Shown: positions 27,768 to 37,118, numbered from the stretch's first letter. The stretch: DNA of 55,101 bases from Marinilactibacillus psychrotolerans (GCF_900101525.1 NZ_FMZD01000004.1:1-55101), one strand, 5' to 3'. A program made the numbers and translations. Notes: generated by a model from the sequence alone, not told the origin.

Positions 27768-28230
27768 ATTATTTCGAGAAGATCTCATACAACTAAATGC
27801 TGTTTTCAGAGACAGAAATGAACTATTTGAGACAATTTATAAAAAATTATTAGAGAAAGAACTAGTAAAAAACACTTTTTTGAAAGCGGTTGAGAATAGA
27901 GAGGAGAATTATCCTACTGGCTTACAATTTGAAAATTTATCAATAGCCATTCCTCATACAGATGTAAAACATATTGAACAACCATTTGTTTATATCTGTA
28001 CTTTGGAAAAACCCATTCCTTTTATACAAATGGGAACAAGTGATACTTTAGTCGAAGCAGAAGTGATTTTAGTATTAGGAATTAAGGAACCAAAAGAACA
28101 AGTAGGCATGTTATCTCGGTTGATGGAAATATTCAGTAATAAAGAGTTTATAAAAGCGTTTAAAAATACAGATAGTGAAAGCGAAATCCTTGCACTATTT
28201 AAAAAGGAAATGGAAAGAACTGTTGAGTAA
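27754..28230 (+). CDS. PTS IIA component, galactitol type
   Basis: EIIA of 158 aa with the phospho-accepting His68 in SIAIPHTDVKH and the family motif ENREENYPTGLQF. It is clearly homologous to the IIA protein at 17998-18471, at the same active-site position. It starts inside the end of the regulator gene and precedes IIC, whereas the first PTS operon has the order IIA-IIB-IIC. Confidence 0.88.
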   Translation: MEYAELFREDLIQLNAVFRDRNELFETIYKKLLEKELVKNTFLKAVENREENYPTGLQFENLSIAIPHTDVKHIEQPFVYICTLEKPIPFIQMGTSDTLVEAEVILVLGIKEPKEQVGMLSRLMEIFSNKEFIKAFKNTDSESEILALFKKEMERTVE

Positions 28231-28270
28231 GGAACTAAATGAATAGAGAGAAAGAATGGAGGAAGGTAAA

Positions 28271-29635
28271 ATGGATTGGGCATTGTCAGCATTACAATGG
28301 TTTGTAGATCTTGGAGCAGTTGTCGTATTACCCATATTGATTTTTATTTTTGGAATAGTGTTGGGAGCAAAGTGGGGTAAAGCTTTTATTTCAGCGTTAA
28401 CAGTTGGTATCGGATTTATTGGATTGAATTTAGTTATTGATTTATTGACGAATAACTTAGGACCAGCAGCCCAACAAATGGTTGAACGTTTTGGATTGAA
28501 CTTAACCGTAATTGATGTAGGATGGCCAGCCGCGGCAGCAATCTCATATGGATCAATTTTAGGAACATTAGCGATTCCAATTGGTGTAGCTATTAATGTA
28601 GTATTACTGATTTTTGGGTTAACTAAAACGCTAAATGTTGATATTTGGAATATTTGGCACGCTGCATTTATTGCATCTTTAGTATATGCATTGACAAATA
28701 ATTTCTTAATGGGCATTTTGGCAACAGTCGTTTACATCATGATGATTTTGTTATTCGGGGACTTACTAGGTCCAATTATCAAAAAGTTCTATGGATTTCC
28801 AAATTTAACTTTTCCACACGGAACAGCAGCACCAGGATTTATTATTGCACTGCCTTTTGAATGGTTATTTAACCGTATACCAGGTATTAAAAACTGGAAA
28901 GCTGATCCAGATACCATCCAAGACAAATTCGGTGTATTCGGAAATTCAGCAGTTGTCGGATTTATAATTGGTTTAGCTATTGGACTTTTAGCAGGGTACG
29001 ATGTAGCGGCTTTAGGACAACTAGCTGTAAGTACAGCCGCAGTTATGATTTTATTACCACGAATGGTTGCACTATTGATGGAAGGGTTAACACCAATTTC
29101 TGAAGCAGCGAATGAATTTGTTAAGAAACGTTTTCCTGGAAGAGAGTTATATATCGGAATGGACGCAGCCTTATCAGTTGGACATCCAGCTGTATTATCT
29201 TCAAGTCTATTATTAGTTCCGATTACAATTTTCTTAGCCGTTATTTTACCAGGAAATAGTACGATTCCTTTTGGGGATTTAGCTACAATTCCTTTCTTAG
29301 TGTGTTTAATGGCACCAGTGTTTAATGGGAATATTATACGAACGGTTATCGCAGGTACATTTTATATGGTAAGTGTATTGTATATTACTTCTTGGGTCGC
29401 ACCTTTAGTGACACAAGCTGCAATATCTGCTAATTTCGATTTAGAAGGAAATTCTGCCATTACTGCTTTAGCAGAAGGTGGATTGTGGACTACAGGCATG
29501 TATGTTGGAATTACACAACTAATGGGCTGGATCGGATTAACAGTCATTGGATTAATCGTACTGGGCGGATTGTATTACGTAAATAAAGTTCTACCAGGTA
29601 AAAAGGCAGATTTAAAAGATATTAATGAATCATAA
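28271..29635 (+). CDS. PTS IIC component, galactitol type
   Basis: GatC-family permease of 454 aa with about ten to twelve helices. Its segments parallel the paralogue at 18782: LGPAAQQMVERFGLNLTVIDVGWPA, MALLMEGLTPISEAA-like VALLMEGLTPISEAANE, and LPGNSTIPFGDLATIPF. GAGGAAGG precedes ATG 28271; an in-frame ATG at 28256 overlaps that binding site. The companions (class II aldolase and TIM-like protein) imply that the imported phospho-sugar is cleaved directly, but the substrate is not determined. Confidence 0.88.
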   Translation: MDWALSALQWFVDLGAVVVLPILIFIFGIVLGAKWGKAFISALTVGIGFIGLNLVIDLLTNNLGPAAQQMVERFGLNLTVIDVGWPAAAAISYGSILGTLAIPIGVAINVVLLIFGLTKTLNVDIWNIWHAAFIASLVYALTNNFLMGILATVVYIMMILLFGDLLGPIIKKFYGFPNLTFPHGTAAPGFIIALPFEWLFNRIPGIKNWKADPDTIQDKFGVFGNSAVVGFIIGLAIGLLAGYDVAALGQLAVSTAAVMILLPRMVALLMEGLTPISEAANEFVKKRFPGRELYIGMDAALSVGHPAVLSSSLLLVPITIFLAVILPGNSTIPFGDLATIPFLVCLMAPVFNGNIIRTVIAGTFYMVSVLYITSWVAPLVTQAAISANFDLEGNSAITALAEGGLWTTGMYVGITQLMGWIGLTVIGLIVLGGLYYVNKVLPGKKADLKDINES

Positions 29636-29653
29636 TAGAAAAGGGGAAAACTG

Positions 29654-29941
29654 ATGAAAAAATTATTGATCATGTGTGGAACAGGTGTAGCAACATCGAC
29701 GGTAGTAACGAATAAAATAAAAGTCTGGTTAAAAGAAAAAGGATTAGAATCAGACGTCAAATTATATCAATCTAAAATAGCTGATGAAGTAAACAAACTA
29801 GATGAATACGATGTAGTACTCAGTACAACAGTTGTTCCAGATCGAGTAAAAGATAAAGTCATTAGCGGCGTTCCTATGTTGACTGGAATGGGAACAGAGG
29901 AAATGTATGATGAAATTGAAAGACAAATTCGTGAAAGTTAG
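29654..29941 (+). CDS. PTS IIB component, galactitol type
   Basis: GatB-type EIIB of 95 aa with the phosphocysteine Cys8 in LIMCGTGVATSTVVTNKI. It lies between IIC and the aldolase gene in the same transcript and carries phosphate from IIA to the sugar in IIC. Confidence 0.9.
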   Translation: MKKLLIMCGTGVATSTVVTNKIKVWLKEKGLESDVKLYQSKIADEVNKLDEYDVVLSTTVVPDRVKDKVISGVPMLTGMGTEEMYDEIERQIRES

Positions 29942-29951
29942 GTGACAAAGG

Positions 29952-30797
29952 ATGTTGGTAACTTCAACAAATTTATTTCAAAAAGCACAAAAGAATAGCT
30001 ATGCGATCCCAGCAACGAACTTTATTGATTTGGACTCCGCCAGAACCTTCGTAAATACTGCTGAAAAACTAAGGAAACCTTTGATATTGCCATTTGCACA
30101 GGCTCATGCAGAAGTGCTTCCATTAGAAGAAGCCGCATTGATTGGTAAATACTTTGCAGAAAAAAGTAAGATGCCAGTGGTCCTGCATTTGGATCATGGA
30201 GAAGATATTGACTTTATTGAACGTGCCGTTCAGTTAGGTTTTACATCTGTCATGATTGATGCTTCTCAGGAAAAACTAGATGAAAATATTCGTAAAACCA
30301 GAGAAGTCGTTAATCTTGCACGTTTAAATGGAGTGGTTGTAGAAGCTGAGATTGGACATGTAGGGTCTGGAATCAATTATGAGAATCATGACCATACTGA
30401 TAGTATCTATACAGAAGTAGAAGATGCCGTTCACTTTGTGGAGTCAACTAAAGTAGATTCCTTAGCCGTTTCGATTGGAACAGCCCATGGAATCTATAAA
30501 GGAGAGCCGCACATCAATTTTGAACGTCTGGATGAAATTACAGCAGCATTACAAATTCCTTTAGTCTTACATGGTGGATCTTCCTCTGGAGATGAAAACC
30601 TAGCTAGATGTGCGAAGAGCGGTATCTGTAAAATTAACATTTTTACGGATTTTATCAGTGGAGCATTGAAAGCTATTGAGGAAGAAAGACCTGAAGATTA
30701 TCTTTCATTAAAACAACTATCCAATCAAGCCATGGAAAAAGTACTCACACATTATTTTGATCTTTTTAAAACAATGTCAGTGGAGGAATTTAAATGA
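29952..30797 (+). CDS. class II ketose-bisphosphate aldolase family protein
   Basis: Zinc-dependent aldolase of 281 aa, in the FbaA/GatY/AgaY family, which splits a ketose (bis)phosphate into dihydroxyacetone phosphate and an aldehyde. Zinc and active-site segments are visible: HLDHGED (His79, Asp81, His82), EAEIGHVG, GTAHG and LHGGSSSGD, then ICKINIFTDF. The gene starts at ATG 29952, 11 bases after IIB. Neither a dehydrogenase nor a tagatose-6-phosphate kinase gene is present, so the standard galactitol route cannot be completed from this operon. The aldolase may act on a ketose 1-phosphate or other PTS product; its exact substrate is unknown. The last four bases overlap the next gene. Confidence 0.87.
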   Translation: MLVTSTNLFQKAQKNSYAIPATNFIDLDSARTFVNTAEKLRKPLILPFAQAHAEVLPLEEAALIGKYFAEKSKMPVVLHLDHGEDIDFIERAVQLGFTSVMIDASQEKLDENIRKTREVVNLARLNGVVVEAEIGHVGSGINYENHDHTDSIYTEVEDAVHFVESTKVDSLAVSIGTAHGIYKGEPHINFERLDEITAALQIPLVLHGGSSSGDENLARCAKSGICKINIFTDFISGALKAIEEERPEDYLSLKQLSNQAMEKVLTHYFDLFKTMSVEEFK

Positions 30798-31480
30798 GCA
30801 AAAGGAAATTGCGCAAACCGTTTTTTGTAGTGAATCCAAAAGCGTACTTGTATGGAGAAGAATCACTTAAGCTAGCAAAAGCAGTTGACCAATTGGCTGA
30901 AAAGTATGATGTGGATATTCTTTTTACTGTGCAACACGTAGATGCATACAGAATCAGGCAAGAAACATCAAACATTATAGTGACGGTTCAACACATGGAT
31001 TCTTTAGAAGCCGGCAGAGGTATGGGCTATATACTAGGAGAGGCGTTGGTTGACGCTGGTGTAGAAGCAACCTTTTTAAATCATGCCGAGCATCCAGTGC
31101 AAGTCAATGAACTGGTTGCAACGATTAAACGAGCAAAAGAACTAGATCTCCTAACTATTGTATGTGCAGATTCAATGGCTGAAGCGAGAGCCATCGCTTC
31201 TTTAGGGCCGGATATTATGGTATGCGAGCCGACAGAATTGATTGGAACAGGAAAAGTCAGCGATGTCAGCTATATGAAAGAGACAAATCAAGCTGTGAAA
31301 GAGGCGAACGCAACGGTTCAGGTCCTTCAAGCTGCTGGGATAAGTACAGTAGAAGATGTCAGACAGGCAATTGAATCTGGAGCAGAGGGTACGGGAGGAA
31401 CAAGTGGCATTATTAAAGCAACTGACCCAGTGGCTACAGTAGAAGCTATGCTGCAAGAATTAGTGAAATGGAAGGACTGA
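30794..31480 (+). CDS. archaeal-type triose-phosphate-isomerase-like protein
   Basis: TIM-barrel protein of 228 aa that looks like the short archaeal kind of triose-phosphate isomerase, unlike the 251-aa bacterial TpiA at 45294. Catalytic positions are kept: Asn14 and Lys16 in VNPKAY, His97 in LNHAEHP, Glu145 in CEPTELIGTG, and a C-terminal phosphate loop GGTSG. The usual HSER is HAEH and the first loop is NPK. It may isomerise triose phosphates from the aldolase, or a tetrulose or other short phospho-ketose, as the TIM homologue EryH does in erythritol catabolism (family knowledge). It overlaps the aldolase end by four bases and is followed four bases later by a YjbQ gene. Confidence 0.82.
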   Translation: MSKRKLRKPFFVVNPKAYLYGEESLKLAKAVDQLAEKYDVDILFTVQHVDAYRIRQETSNIIVTVQHMDSLEAGRGMGYILGEALVDAGVEATFLNHAEHPVQVNELVATIKRAKELDLLTIVCADSMAEARAIASLGPDIMVCEPTELIGTGKVSDVSYMKETNQAVKEANATVQVLQAAGISTVEDVRQAIESGAEGTGGTSGIIKATDPVATVEAMLQELVKWKD

Positions 31481-31484
31481 TTAA

Positions 31485-31997
31485 ATGATTGTCACAGATA
31501 AACTAACCTTACACTCTAATGGAAAGCGAGTTACCTACCATAATATTACAAATGAAGTAAAGCGTATATTAGAAACAAGCGAAATACAAAATGGAGTGTG
31601 TGTCATTCAATCTCCACATACAACCTGTTCTGTCATTTTTGAAGAATTTGTTCATGATTTGGATTTTAATGGAGATGAGTATCTGCAAGTGGACTTAAAT
31701 CGAATATTAGATCAAATCATCCCTAGAGAATTAAGTGAAAACACCGATTATCGCTATCCTGGTCAAAAACATGTTGATTTTCTGATGGGAATGAATGATC
31801 CGAATTACCCAGCAGATCCAGGAACTATTTTAAATGGAGATGCACACATTCGAGCTTCCTTTTTCGGAGCCAGTGAATCACTGATCATTAAAGAGGGAGA
31901 TTTGCAAATTGGCACCGTCGGTTCAATCTATTTCATTGACTTTGATCAAAATAGAGAAAGAGATAGAACTTGCCATGTAATGATTATGGGCGAATAA
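31485..31997 (+). CDS. YjbQ (UPF0047) family protein
   Basis: Protein of 170 aa of the YjbQ family, sometimes called secondary thiamine-phosphate synthase because of a weak side activity. The family motifs are present: SPHTTCSVIFEEF, a metal-binding-type tail GDAHIRASFFGASESLII, and GTVGSIYFIDFDQNR. It is longer than the usual 130-140 aa, with extra sequence in the middle. It is the last gene of a PTS-aldolase-TIM operon, four bases after the TIM-like gene, so here a role in handling a phospho-sugar intermediate is more likely than thiamine synthesis (inference). No thiamine gene is near. Confidence 0.88.
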   Translation: MIVTDKLTLHSNGKRVTYHNITNEVKRILETSEIQNGVCVIQSPHTTCSVIFEEFVHDLDFNGDEYLQVDLNRILDQIIPRELSENTDYRYPGQKHVDFLMGMNDPNYPADPGTILNGDAHIRASFFGASESLIIKEGDLQIGTVGSIYFIDFDQNRERDRTCHVMIMGE

Positions 31998-32001
31998 AAA
32001 T

Positions 32002-32070
32002 AAAACTCTTATACAGATTGATGCAGCAGATAGTAATATGTGATGCAGGACCTGTGTAAGAGTTTTTATT
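32002..32070. terminator. bidirectional terminator with a long loop
   Basis: Stem AAAACTCTTATACAG (32002-32016) with CTGTGTAAGAGTTTT (32052-32066), one wobble pair and a 35-base loop, flanked by A-rich and T-rich ends. It lies between the converging YjbQ and HAD genes. Confidence 0.75.
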
Positions 32071-32075
32071 ATAAA

Positions 32076-32741
32076 TTACAAGTAATCGGCAAAATCATTA
32101 AAGTTTGTAATGATCCCATCATAACTTAATTTATTTTGGTCGAAATGCGGTTGATTGTGGCCTTCTGGATCAATTGCAATAATTGTCCCAATTCCAGCAT
32201 TCATAGCCGCTTTCAGACCAGAAATAGCATCTTCAATTACTAGACAATCTTTCGGAAGTAAATTTAATCTTTGAGCGGCTAAAATAAAAATGTCTGGACA
32301 CGGTTTACCAGGAAAAGAACCATCATCATATACTATTTTATTTTTATCAAACCAGCGATCCAAGTTAAAAAGGCTATAATAAAATTCCAAATTTTGTTTT
32401 GGGCTCGCTGTTGCTATTGTCATGGGCGTGTTTCGTTGATGTAAATTATTTAGTATTTCTTCCAGCCCTTCAGTTAAAGCAAGGTCAGGCTGATTAAGAA
32501 CGAGTTTTCTATAGTATGCTTCTTTTTCATTTGATAGGAGAATTATTTTTTCTTGTGATAGCGATCCATTCAAAAAATAGGTTAAAATTTTATCGTTTGT
32601 TTGCCCATGGATTTTATGTAGTATATCTTCGTTTGTAACAACTTTAGTCGAGTATTTCTTTATAATATAAATCCATGCTTGCTCATGAAAAGGTGAATCT
32701 TGAAACATCGTACCATTAAAATCAAAAATGATTCCTTTCAT
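32076..32741 (-). CDS. HAD family hydrolase, beta-phosphoglucomutase-like
   Basis: HAD-superfamily subgroup IA protein of 221 aa with a helical cap after motif I. Motif II is TIATASPK, motif III Lys and motif IV VIEDAISGLKAAMNAG. Motif I reads DFNGT where the family has DxDGT: the nucleophile Asp is kept and the second, acid/base Asp is Asn. I have a recollection of other Firmicutes HADs with this change, so it may mark a subfamily. Probably acts on a small phospho-sugar. The ATG at 32741 follows GGAGGGG on the minus strand; a TTG at 32756 overlaps that site. It converges on the PTS operon. Confidence 0.82.
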   Translation of the reverse strand: MKGIIFDFNGTMFQDSPFHEQAWIYIIKKYSTKVVTNEDILHKIHGQTNDKILTYFLNGSLSQEKIILLSNEKEAYYRKLVLNQPDLALTEGLEEILNNLHQRNTPMTIATASPKQNLEFYYSLFNLDRWFDKNKIVYDDGSFPGKPCPDIFILAAQRLNLLPKDCLVIEDAISGLKAAMNAGIGTIIAIDPEGHNQPHFDQNKLSYDGIITNFNDFADYL

Positions 32742-32882
32742 TTTGGGCCCCTCCAAATTATATAGTGTTTTTTTCAGCTAACGCTCATCCGGTACTATTA
32801 AAATTTATTTTAACATATATCAGAAGTATTAGTTGCAAGCTGAAAGGATAAAGTGAATCGTAAAGTAAAAAGGGTAAAATAT

Positions 32883-32927
32883 AAAGACCTTTCCCAAGTG
32901 AATTATTCCACAAGGAAAAGGTCTTTA
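32883..32927 (-). terminator. terminator of the ABC transporter gene
   Basis: AAAGACCTTTCC (from 32883) and GGAAAAGGTCTTT (to about 32926) form a stem just past the stop codon of the minus-strand gene, with A/T-rich flanks. Confidence 0.65.
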
Positions 32928-32939
32928 CTTAATGAGCCA

Positions 32940-35279
32940 TTATTCTGATCTTAAAGCGATTGCTGCATCTTTCTTCGCTGCCATACGAGCTGGTATGTGA
33001 CCACCAAGCATCGTCAGAACTGTTGAAATAACGATCAACAGAATTGCGTGAAGCGGATTTAATTGAGCTACGTTCTCTAAATCAGTTACTTGGTATAAAA
33101 CATAATTTGTCGGGAAAGTTACCAACCAGGCAATTAAGACACCAAGGGTTCCAGAAGTAACACCTAATATACAGGTTTCAGCATCAAATACACGAGTAAC
33201 ATCTTTCTTACGAGCACCTAAAGCTTTTAAAACACCAATTTCTTTAGTTCTTTCAATAACGGAAGTGTAGGTAATGATACTGATCATAATCATGCTAGTG
33301 ATTAACGAAATAGCTGCAAATGCAATCAGTACATACGTAATAGCATCCATCAGCCCGCCAGTCAATTCAGTCATGGTTCCTGCTAAATCTTGATAAACGA
33401 TTTGATCGTCTTCTGATAAATCTTCATTATATTCATCCAGATAATTTAATACTTCTTCTTTATCCTCAAAGTTATTAGGATAAATCATAATACTTGAAGG
33501 CATACTTTCTCCACCTAAATAAGTCATTAAAGATCCTTTTGTTGTTTCATCAACAGGTTCACCGGTCATAACATTAATATCGCTGTCTTCTTGTGCTTGG
33601 ACAATAGCAGAATTTTGATTTTGTTCAATAATATCAGTTGTAAGATCATTGCTATAGGCAATGCCAGGCGCCAGTAAGTCCATTGTGGAACTTTCTTTTA
33701 CGCGCAAGATACCAGAAACAGTTATTGTTTGATTATTTTCATTATCGAATATACTTTGATAATCTGTATTAGGGACAAATCCACCAGTAGGTAGTTCAGT
33801 ATAGTAATCGTTGTTAGCTACTAAATCGATTGTTGTACCAACAATGTCCTTAAAATTCAGCTCATCCCCCGATTCAAGTTCAAAACCCAAATTTTCCAAA
33901 GCATGGATGTTTGTTGTGTTAGTTTCGTCAACGATCAGCACAACATCTGTTGGAGATTTAGGATATTTACCCTCTAGCAATGAATAGTTATCTTCCAAGA
34001 AGTTCCCATTACTATCATCTAGTTGTGTTGGGAAAGTTGAAACACCAATACCAGTTGAAGTTGACAAAGCACTTGTGATTGCTGAACTACTATCGTTAGA
34101 ACCAGCATTAGAGAATGAAACGGGCTCTACTTCACCATCAACTTCTCTTAAAAGATTCATTCCAATAGATCTAGTGAATCCAACATTATTACTTAGACCA
34201 GGATCGATATTTTCAATGTAGTCAACGTATTCTTCATCAATATTGTTTATATGCTGAATCTGTTCTTGATCACTTTGTTCAGCAGTAACCGTTTCTGTGT
34301 CAGGATACTCTTCGGTTTCTTCCTCTTCAGTGTCTCCAACCGAACTTCGGTCTGTTGTTACACTTGAAATAGTGATGGGGAATTGAGCCAACGTTTCTGA
34401 TTGAGTCTGATCGATTTGTATCTGAAAACCATTAGATAACGCCAGTACAATTGCAATACCGATAATTCCAATGCTGGAGGCAAATGAAGTCAGGATCGTA
34501 CGTCCTTTTTTTGTTCGGATATTATTAAAAGATAATTTAAGAGCAGTAAAAAACGTCATTTTAGTTTGTTTTAAATTGAACTGATCTGTCTGAACTTGTT
34601 CAGTATATGGATTAGAATCACTTAAAATTTTACCATCTTCAAATTCAATGATTCTATCAGTATATTTATGAGCCAGTTCAGGGTTATGTGTTACCATAAC
34701 TACTAGTTTCTCGTTCGATAATTCTTTTATCAAATCCATGATTTGAATACTGGTTTCAGTATCTAGCGCGCCTGTAGGTTCATCACAAAGGAGGATATCC
34801 GGATCATTAGCTAAAGCACGTGCGATTGCTACACGCTGCATTTGCCCACCAGAGAGTTGAGTGGGTTTTTTATTCATATGATCTTTTAATCCAACTCGAG
34901 TTAAAGCATTTTCTGCTTTCTCACGTTTTTCTTCTTTAGACACACCGCTTAATGTCATTCCTAATTCGACGTTATCAATAATGCCGAGATGACCAATCAG
35001 GTTATAATTTTGGAAAACAAACCCGATAGAATTGTTACGGTAAGCATCCCAATCTCTATCTTTAAAGGTTTTAGTCGACTTGCCATTAATGATCATATCA
35101 CCTGAATCATATTGATCCAGTCCACCGATCACATTCAACATCGTTGTTTTACCAGAACCGCTTGGGCCTAATATTGCTACAAATTCTTGTTTTCTAAAAG
35201 CAACGGAAACGTCATCTAATGCTTTTGTGGTAGTTTCACCGACTTTGTAATATTTCTTGATATTTTGTACTTCTAACAT
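32940..35279 (-). CDS. fused ABC transporter ATPase-permease (MacB/FtsX type)
   Basis: Protein of 779 aa that joins an ATPase to a MacB/FtsX-type permease. Residues 1-225 hold Walker [10 protein letters not shown], signature [15 protein letters not shown] and Walker [13 protein letters not shown]. One membrane helix follows near residue 260, then a large extracytoplasmic domain (about 290-640) with an acidic stretch ([23 protein letters not shown]), and three C-terminal helices around the FtsX motif [18 protein letters not shown]. Such proteins export peptides or release membrane-active agents. It is divergently transcribed from a two-component system with an intramembrane-type kinase, an arrangement known for antimicrobial-peptide detoxification modules, but the cargo is unknown. 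Confidence 0.88.
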   Translation of the reverse strand: MLEVQNIKKYYKVGETTTKALDDVSVAFRKQEFVAILGPSGSGKTTMLNVIGGLDQYDSGDMIINGKSTKTFKDRDWDAYRNNSIGFVFQNYNLIGHLGIIDNVELGMTLSGVSKEEKREKAENALTRVGLKDHMNKKPTQLSGGQMQRVAIARALANDPDILLCDEPTGALDTETSIQIMDLIKELSNEKLVVMVTHNPELAHKYTDRIIEFEDGKILSDSNPYTEQVQTDQFNLKQTKMTFFTALKLSFNNIRTKKGRTILTSFASSIGIIGIAIVLALSNGFQIQIDQTQSETLAQFPITISSVTTDRSSVGDTEEEETEEYPDTETVTAEQSDQEQIQHINNIDEEYVDYIENIDPGLSNNVGFTRSIGMNLLREVDGEVEPVSFSNAGSNDSSSAITSALSTSTGIGVSTFPTQLDDSNGNFLEDNYSLLEGKYPKSPTDVVLIVDETNTTNIHALENLGFELESGDELNFKDIVGTTIDLVANNDYYTELPTGGFVPNTDYQSIFDNENNQTITVSGILRVKESSTMDLLAPGIAYSNDLTTDIIEQNQNSAIVQAQEDSDINVMTGEPVDETTKGSLMTYLGGESMPSSIMIYPNNFEDKEEVLNYLDEYNEDLSEDDQIVYQDLAGTMTELTGGLMDAITYVLIAFAAISLITSMIMISIITYTSVIERTKEIGVLKALGARKKDVTRVFDAETCILGVTSGTLGVLIAWLVTFPTNYVLYQVTDLENVAQLNPLHAILLIVISTVLTMLGGHIPARMAAKKDAAIALRSE

Positions 35280-35342
35280 GCCTGATTCATTCCTTCACTG
35301 CGATTTTCTTTACTTATATAGATTTAGAATAGCACTCATCTA

Positions 35343-35364
35343 TGAACTGAATATGAATTGAAAG
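35343..35364 (+). promoter_or_regulatory. 11-bp direct repeat, candidate response-regulator site
   Basis: TGAACTGAATA and TGAATTGAAAG are adjacent 11-base repeats ending 10 bases before TAAAAT (35375-35380). They overlap the -35 position of the response regulator gene, which has no good -35 of its own. This spacing is usual for OmpR-family activators. Confidence 0.45.
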
Positions 35365-35413
35365 AAATTTTTGTTAAAATATACAGGAATACAGATGCAC
35401 GAGGGAGAAAAGT

Positions 35414-36094
35414 ATGCAGTCTATTTTGATCGTAGAAGATAATGAAAATTTAATCGAGTTATATAAACAAGTTTTATCTAAAGCTGGATTTTTTGTTTTT
35501 TCAGCGCATGACGGGGAAGAAGCATTGAACTTAATGAAACATACACACCTTGATCTAATGGTTACGGATGTCATGATGCCCAAAATGGATGGATATGAAC
35601 TAGCAGAATTCTTAAGAGAATTAGAAAATGAAATACCTATTTTGATGATTACCGCAAAAGGCTCTTTAGAAGACAAAAAAATCGGATTTCGTATTGGAAT
35701 TGATGATTATATGGTCAAGCCAATTGATGTACAAGAAATGGTTTTACGTGTAGAAGCGCTTCTTAGAAGATCTAAAATGAATAAAGATCATAAATTAACG
35801 GTTGGGAACACAATTTTGAATCAGGATCAGTTGACTGTGACATCGGGATCAGAAATGATTGAGTTACCCAATAAGGAATTTCAGTTATTATATAAGTTAC
35901 TGTCTAATTTAGAAAAAATTTTTACACGAAGACAATTGATGAATGACATCTGGGGTTTTGAGTCTGATACATATGAACGAACAGTAGATGTCCATATTAA
36001 AAGACTACGCAGTAGGTTTTCACGAAATACTGATTTTGGAATTATCACTATACGTGGATTAGGATATAAGGCGGTTTTGAAAAATGAAAAATAA
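35414..36094 (+). CDS. OmpR/PhoB family response regulator
   Basis: Response regulator of 226 aa. The receiver domain has the acidic pair (VEDNE), phosphorylation site Asp52 in VTDVMMPKMDG and the conserved Lys in MVKPID. A winged-helix DNA-binding domain fills the C-terminal half (TRRQLMNDIWGFESDTYERTVDVHIKRLRSRF). GAGGGAG precedes ATG. The kinase gene overlaps its end by 11 bases. The ABC transporter gene is divergent across a 134-base gap holding a direct repeat, so this regulator probably controls both itself and the transporter. Confidence 0.92.
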   Translation: MQSILIVEDNENLIELYKQVLSKAGFFVFSAHDGEEALNLMKHTHLDLMVTDVMMPKMDGYELAEFLRELENEIPILMITAKGSLEDKKIGFRIGIDDYMVKPIDVQEMVLRVEALLRRSKMNKDHKLTVGNTILNQDQLTVTSGSEMIELPNKEFQLLYKLLSNLEKIFTRRQLMNDIWGFESDTYERTVDVHIKRLRSRFSRNTDFGIITIRGLGYKAVLKNEK

Positions 36095-37118
36095 AGTAAC
36101 TTCACAATTATGGATCTATCTGACTCTGTTGATTTTTTTCTCATTAGTCCTGTCTACATTGGCTTTTTTCGCTTTGATGTATTTGCTGACGAGTCTACAG
36201 ATTATTGATACAAATAATTTTAGATCCGTACCTATATTGCTTATTTTCGGAAGTTTCAGTATTTTAATTGGGACAATTGTATCAGCTTTTGTAGTACATA
36301 GAGTGCTGCATCCTATTATGATTTTACGGACCAACATGGAAAAAGTAGCCAAGAGAGATTTTACGATCCAGTTGAACCAGCATCAATCGATTAAAGAAGT
36401 TCAGAAACTTTATACATCATTTAATACGATGGTTAGAGAATTGAATAGTGTAGAAACCTTAAGAAACGAATTCACTACTACGGTATCACATGAATTCAAA
36501 ACTCCGGTTTCGACTATTCAAGGATACGTGCAGTTACTCCAGAATTCAGAACTTTCTCAAGCGGAAGTACAGGATTACTATAAACGAATTTTGAATGGAA
36601 CCCAGCAGTTGTCAACTTTATCAGACAACATTTTGAATCTGACAAAATTAAATAACGAAAACTTTGTATTAGATAAGAAAAATTTTCGGTTAGATGAACA
36701 GATAAGAGAAGTTATATTATTTCTACAGCCTAAGTGGGAAAAGAAACAATTAGAATGGATCTTTGATCTGGAAACAGTCAACATTGATGGAGACGAAGAA
36801 TTCCTGCATCAGGTATGGTTGAACTTGATTGATAATGCAATCAAGTATAACAAAGTTGGTGGAATGGCAACAGTAACACTGACAAAAGACGATACAAACT
36901 GCTGCATCGAAATAAAAGATTCTGGAATCGGTATGACAGAAGAAACTACTCAAAAAATGTTTGAACGATTCTATCAAGAAGATACAACAAGAAAGACTCA
37001 AGGGAATGGATTAGGTCTGTCCCTGGTAAAAGAAATCATTGATTTGCATGAAGGTAAAATCATGGCCGAAAGCAAACCCGGATCTGGCACTAAGTTTTTT
37101 GTCCAGTTACCATTGTAA
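36084..37118 (+). CDS. sensor histidine kinase with very short outer loop
   Basis: Histidine kinase of 344 aa. Two membrane helices (about residues 9-35 and 50-72) are separated by only about 14 residues, so there is hardly any outer sensor domain. A HAMP-like linker follows, then the H-box with His136 in TVSHEFKTP, N-box IDNAIKYN, and G boxes DSGIGM and GNGLGLSL. Kinases of this form sense through the membrane or through a partner, often an ABC transporter of the neighbouring type. It overlaps the response regulator gene and ends with a terminator 70 bases downstream. Confidence 0.9.
   Translation: MKNKVTSQLWIYLTLLIFFSLVLSTLAFFALMYLLTSLQIIDTNNFRSVPILLIFGSFSILIGTIVSAFVVHRVLHPIMILRTNMEKVAKRDFTIQLNQHQSIKEVQKLYTSFNTMVRELNSVETLRNEFTTTVSHEFKTPVSTIQGYVQLLQNSELSQAEVQDYYKRILNGTQQLSTLSDNILNLTKLNNENFVLDKKNFRLDEQIREVILFLQPKWEKKQLEWIFDLETVNIDGDEEFLHQVWLNLIDNAIKYNKVGGMATVTLTKDDTNCCIEIKDSGIGMTEETTQKMFERFYQEDTTRKTQGNGLGLSLVKEIIDLHEGKIMAESKPGSGTKFFVQLPL

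Noticed and set aside
28195-28716. 173-codon open frame on the minus strand
   Set aside because: It lies antisense to the PTS IIC gene, which has clear family motifs. Its peptide is low-complexity, with no domain and no ribosome binding site.
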